Below are positions 59,816 to 64,000 of a DNA stretch of 64,000 nt, piece after piece. Position numbers and translations under genes: made by a program. The notes under the pieces were generated by a model. The model was given only the letters and a program-made list of their open reading frames with translations, was not told the DNA's origin and ran no database searches. The first letter of the stretch is position 1. The number at the start of each line of letters is the position of its first letter. Source of the DNA: Apostichopus japonicus (taxonomy: Eukaryota; Echinodermata; Holothuroidea; Aspidochirotida; Stichopodidae); contig NC_092577.1 in the NCBI RefSeq assembly GCF_037975245.1, positions 36,696,898 through 36,760,897 of the forward strand, read 5' to 3'.

Positions 59816-60777
59816 CATAACAAAAGCTACAGTGACCGTTTTACCTACAGTACTATACTAACATTCATTAGGCTGTAAATGATATTGATGCTGCAACAAA
59901 CACTGCATAAACTGGGATTGGCAATCCTATATGTCTCTCACTAAATTGTAAAGTACAATGTCTAATCACTGCTGGTTAGTGAAATTAAAACAGTGAGTTA
60001 GCTGGGAATGTCAGCTCACGATTGTTAATAACCTCCCATTAACAGCTAGATTTTCACAATTCTAGCTACTTGCTAAGTTGTCTAACTGCTTTGTTAAACT
60101 ACTGGCTAAAATAGAGTTCTCACTGGCAATTCCCAGAATGATAACACATCAGTCACTATACAAGCAATAATATGGCACTTATCTTTGTACAGAAAGTTTT
60201 GTCTGTTTATTGTTATCTGATTTATTGTTACCAATACCAGAAAGAAAGTACCTTCATTTATACAGTTTTGGCAAACGACAAAATACATTGGCATTTACAG
60301 TAGTCAGTACTTGGAGAACTGGCGTTGTTGAGTACCTCTGATCTATATCATACAGATAGTTAAAAAACAAACAAATCAATGTGCAACTAATTTAATTTTG
60401 AAAATGATTCGTTGTTGAATTGGCAACTAATGCAGTCGTCACAATACTGGAGTAATCCGATCTTGTTTTGGTTTTTTGGTTTTGGTATTTTAACAAGGAG
60501 CAGAATTCTGAATGAGCCTGCGTTTGTTGTTACATGTTTATAACATAGCCTATACAGCTTCAAGGTTGCCCTTTAGGCCTACATTAGGCACGATAGGAGT
60601 AACACTTAGGCATAACCCTAGGCAATAACCGTATATTTACTAATAGTAATAAGGAATGTTCGGCCTAGCATAGGCTATAGCCCTTAGCCTCTTGGCTAAC
60701 GTTAGGCTTGCTACAGTACTGTTAAGCTCGAAAATGTTGAATGTTTTTTCCCCCTGCAAACCTTGTTGTTACTTTCA
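59816..60777. other. No gene recognised
   Basis: Probably TRIM intron 1 if the upstream exon is real. No repeats of note. Confidence 0.4.
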
Positions 60778-60783
60778 TCTTAC

Positions 60784-60870
60784 CTGCTGGATAAATTGAC
60801 ATATTATTTATTGCAGGAGCTGTTGGTACACGCGCCCATTTACGTCCTCAGTGAGAGCACTCGTCAGTCA
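60784..60870 (-). other. Candidate TRIM 5' non-coding exon
   Basis: On the minus strand CCAGCAG precedes GTAAGATG, a near-consensus donor, at 60784/60783. The sequence just upstream is locally richer in CG (ACGCGCCC, TTTACGTCC). Linking it to the acceptor at 58501 would give a 2.3-kb intron. The pairing is inference; the right-hand limit is a guess. Confidence 0.35.
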
Positions 60871-60927
60871 GTATGCAAGAAATAATTGTGTTTGTTCCAA
60901 TTGTTAATTCACTCTTTTTTTTTTTAG

Positions 60928-61174
60928 GCCTTACTGAAACATGGGAAATCCCCCGAAAAAAAGCATAGAACGCCGTTTAATGTTGTTCGTGTACCCGTTT
61001 GCCTTTCACGTTCAATATTCTGCAGTTACTCAATGTATATACACCTATTTAGTATTTCTTCTGTATTTGGACATGCATGGAAGGGCTTTTGAGATCCTCA
61101 TATATAAGTTCCTCGCAACTTACAAGGATGATGTGACCAAGCATGTACTCGATTGTTTAATTATCTTATCATAA
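60928..61174 (+). CDS. Possible exon, unknown product
   Basis: CACTCTTTTTTTTTTTAG is a strong acceptor-like sequence ending at 60927, and ATG at 60941 opens MGNPPKKSIERRLMLFVYPF with a hydrophobic segment after it. There is no domain I recognise and no matching donor. It could be chance. Confidence 0.2.
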
Positions 61175-61858
61175 TTATGTGCGAATTTCACTATCTGGAG
61201 CAAAACGCTCACTCGTGTCACACATTCCTCAACACCCAAATCATGATGTATGTTTGGACCTGTAAAACTAATTTAAACGGTCAAAGTTGTTATTCTTATA
61301 CATATTCTTTTATAAATTTGCCTTCTAGAGAAAGTCCAACATCAGATACTGATCAAACACAGCAAATGACGGGATAACTTGAGAGATTTGGGAGCTCTGA
61401 GTCACAGCAACTACCTCTTTAAATTAACACACAAACCGTTAGATCAACAGAGGTAACACAAACGCAATCGAAGAGCATGACTTTTGTGGCACATATGCTT
61501 ATTTTGACAAGTACACAGTGATACAGGTGAGTTGTTTTCATTATAGTGGTTCTCAGTATGGCTGTTGCAGCTATGCTCAGTGCATGAAGCATACCAGGAT
61601 GTATACAATAGGCTTAGACAAGCACACTGACGGCCAATGAGCTTACCAAAGTCGTTTTGTATGTTAATATACACCTTGAGCTTGACGTTTTATTGACAAC
61701 TCATTCCACTATTTATTTTTAGTACGGGATTCAATCGTTTTGAGGTTTTCAATATATGATCCAACGTTATGCAAACATAATTAAAAGTTAGTATACTGGC
61801 AAGATTGAAGTCACTCTTGTCAATATGTTGTCATGAGAACCTGAAAGGTATATTTTCT

Positions 61859-62688
61859 ATGAAATTCAACTTTCTACTCTTGGAACTTGACGCTTTCTCC
61901 GGGTCATTACACTCTCCCTCTGTACATGACTCCCCGCAACAGCAAGAATTATCGAGAAGGCGCAGCCAGTCGCTGGGGAAGTGCACTTCTGTAACTTCCA
62001 AAGTTAGTAGCCGTTAGTAACTTACTATTGTAAACCTTTGGATACTCTTTTCAGAAAAGTTAACCCGAGACATAGCCCGAGCACGTTAACCTAACAACTT
62101 CACTGGACTGGTACTGATTTCAAGTTATATTGGGACTGTGACCATGTGATCCAGACAATGTAAAATATATTGTTAATATTACTGGGAATACCCCATATAG
62201 ATACTACACACTATGATCTTAGCTTAAATGACCTGTATACCAACTTTTCTAGAAATCATCAGGACGTGAGATAGCAGGCGCGTAGCCAAGGGGGGGGGGG
62301 CGAAGGGGCGACCGCACCCCCCTTGAGCATATTTTTTGTATTTTTTTATGATATCGCTAGTAATTTCACAATAGAAAATGCTTAGATGCAACTTACAAGG
62401 CCTGGGAAGTGCAATTCCAGCAATCTGGGAAGCAATTTCGGCCAAAATTTTCTTGTACGCTTCGCGCCAACCTATGGTGGCGCTACGCTTAGATAGCTTG
62501 CCTACAAGCTTCGCCCCTCCCTGGCAAATTCCACGCTACGTGCCTGTGAGCTAAAAGATGACATGGAAGATCTGTTTAAACATGAACAACAACCTCTTGA
62601 ATCTTACCTCGTCGCGCGCTACAGAAAGCTGTTATACACTCCTATTTATGATCACGAAAAAGCAATAAATGAAATAAGAATCTCGTAA
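61859..62688 (+). CDS. Possible two-exon reading frame interrupted by a MITE
   Basis: 61859-62002 reads through a Ser/Arg-rich stretch (LHSPSVHDSPQQQELSRRRS) to TSK before a GTTAGT donor-like site at 62003. A second frame starts at 62253 after CAACTTTTCTAG and, if the hAT-like element 62275-62546 and one target copy are skipped, runs in phase as KSSGREL then KDDMEDLFKHEQQPLESYLV to TAA at 62686. I do not recognise the product. Phase and splice signals agree but protein homology is unproven. The first frame closes six codons later if unspliced. Confidence 0.25.
62275..62546. mobile_element. hAT-like MITE (CAGGCGCGTAGC ends)
   Basis: Left end CAGGCGCGTAGCC; reverse complement of right end CAGGCACGTAGCG. 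Flanks TGAGATAG and TGAGCTAA agree at six of eight bases, an aged 8-bp duplication. Interior blocks (CCTGGGAAGTG, CAATCTGGGAAG, CGCTTCGCGCCAACC) resemble 9036-9492. Confidence 0.75.
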
Positions 62689-63137
62689 AATGGTAATGTG
62701 ATTATATGATATATAATAGTTAAGCATATACCGTGCATGCATTGCAATTGAATAGCTTTGCCAGGAGCTGACCCAGGATGGTGGAGAGTGGTAGTGAGGA
62801 CGTTGAAGCCGACTCCAATGTAGGGGGAGGGGTGGATCTGGAGGCCCCACCCCCACCCCTGAAAAGTTGTGAAATGGTGCATTTTAGGGGCACATTTAGA
62901 CTTGAAGTTAGGTCTTTAATTGGGTCTACACGGGTAGTACACGCAAGGTTTTTTTAGGAGGGGAGGGGGTGGGGGCGTAGTATTGAAAATGGTGTACATT
63001 TCCACACCTTTCCATATATCCTTGCATGAATGAAATCATTTATAGAACTTCAACTTATTCAGAGTGACATCAATGTGTCAGCCCCTTCTCTACCTTCCCA
63101 TTACATAATGTTCTCGGTAAATCTCTCAGAAGTAGTC

Positions 63138-63368
63138 CTAAAGCTTCGTTTCACCATCCTTGGTTGATTGAGTATTCCGTGTCGTGGTCCTATAGCAGTT
63201 ACATTCGTGAAGCCAAAGTTTCATAACCGTCTTCTTGAGCACAAACATAACAAAGATAAGAAATCCCTGAAGGCAGACGAAAACGTATAGTAGGGTCACC
63301 GTGACGTCATTGGTCCATATTACTTCAATAAATCCCCAAATCCAAGTTATCCCGAGAAGGAAAAATAG
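63138..63368 (-). CDS. Last exon of an adhesion/secretin-family GPCR (partial gene)
   Basis: After acceptor TTCTTCTTTTAG (ending 63369) the frame encodes 76 residues then TAG at 63140-63138. It begins LFFLLGITWIWGFIEVI, matching helix 6 of class B GPCRs (LGxTWxxGF), has a short external loop (WTNDVTV), then LLYVFVCLQGFLIFVMFVL, matching helix 7 with its LQGF motif, and a basic cytoplasmic tail (KKTVMKLWLHE) ending in a short polar stretch. No internal Met opens the frame, so it is easily missed. Upstream exons (helices 1-5 and ectodomain) must lie above 63369; none is recognisable before the window ends. Adhesion versus secretin subfamily cannot be decided without the ectodomain. Confidence 0.75.
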   Translation of the reverse strand, partial: LFFLLGITWIWGFIEVIWTNDVTVTLLYVFVCLQGFLIFVMFVLKKTVMKLWLHECNCYRTTTRNTQSTKDGETKL

Positions 63369-64000
63369 CTAAAAGAAGAAAGCAAAGTAAGAAGAAAAAA
63401 CACAATAACGCGAAGACAATAATCACATTCCACAAATTGAAAACATCCTGTGTATGACAGAATAGGTTCTTACATGTTCGGCGGTGGACCCGGGATTGTT
63501 GTCATCGCAATCTCGTGGAAATCCTCAAAACGTCCCCTCTTCATGAATAACATGTGCATATTTTTGGTTAAAAAAAAACCTTTTCGCTATTTTGTAAGTA
63601 AAGTGTACCCTTTTGTTATTGGGAAAGTGAAATTCAAGTGCCTTTCTCTGTTGACTTTGCGTCATCGGTGCATAATTACGGAACGTCAAAAGGCAAACAA
63701 TTATCGTTGTTGTATGATAACTATTGTACGAGAAACAACTTTGCTATAGTCGAATTCCCAAACTCTATCGGATCATTAAATATGGTCGAATCATCGAAAG
63801 CAATCGCACTGTTTTCAATGCGGTGCTATCGCGTTGGGTTCTGATGCAGCAACGATGATTCTGTGTTTGTCTTTTTGGCGTTCCATACAAAATCTCTGGT
63901 TTCGTAAAACCGAACATCACTTTTCTGTAACCCCAACAAGAGAACGTCATTTGACACTTGGTAACTAAGAAAGGATCTTTTTCTGACAAATTGTAGTGAT
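63369..64000. other. Presumed GPCR intron; open frames of unknown status
   Basis: Plus-strand frames at 63450-63844 and a minus frame at 63765-63989 show no recognisable motif. Confidence 0.4.

Overview
The window is eukaryotic: AT-rich, intron-rich and full of tandem repeats, with spliced genes, non-LTR retrotransposons, a Penelope-like remnant and many short DNA transposons. The gene and repeat types (a GLUT8-like SLC2 transporter, a RING/B-box TRIM protein with a C-terminal membrane segment, a THAP finger, an adhesion-type GPCR exon, a CR1-clade LINE) fit a marine invertebrate, possibly an echinoderm or another non-vertebrate deuterostome. Nothing in the sequence fixes the species.

Layout. 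1-29.7 kb is gene-poor. It holds dispersed repeats, a palindrome array (2.5-2.8 kb), inverted-repeat elements (3.8-4.1 and 12.7-13.2 kb), a 103-bp satellite with a dimer structure (5.3-6.9 kb), several minisatellites, a decayed GIY-YIG endonuclease of a Penelope-like element between two (TA)n tracts (20.3-20.8 kb), a C-rich nested minisatellite (23.75-24.8 kb) and a 46-bp array of about 46 copies (27.4-29.5 kb). 29.7-47.65 kb carries one complete nine-exon SLC2 sugar transporter on the minus strand. I assembled it by splice sites and phase into a 495-residue protein with no break. Its long introns are packed with minisatellites, two DNA-transposon insertions, a truncated LINE and a frameshifted THAP finger. 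48-54 kb has an almost certainly young CR1-type LINE (plus strand) with both ORFs intact and divergent from the transporter. 54.6-56.8 kb has two more minisatellites, one split by a hAT-like element with an 8-bp target duplication. 57.6-58.5 kb is a TRIM gene (minus), probably with a 5' UTR intron. 58.9-59.8 kb is a second palindrome array related to that at 2.5 kb. 60-64 kb holds unproven plus-strand exon candidates and, on the minus strand, the last exon of an adhesion/secretin-family GPCR whose remainder lies beyond the window.

The three cellular genes (transporter, TRIM, GPCR) look functionally unrelated. No operon-like or defence-island organisation is seen. The most unusual items are the two palindrome arrays sharing a terminal tag, the LINE whose ORF1 and ORF2 are in one frame separated by a single TAG, the minisatellite whose ancestral unit survives in a nearby duplicate, and a 31-bp perfect hairpin inserted with a 5-bp duplication.
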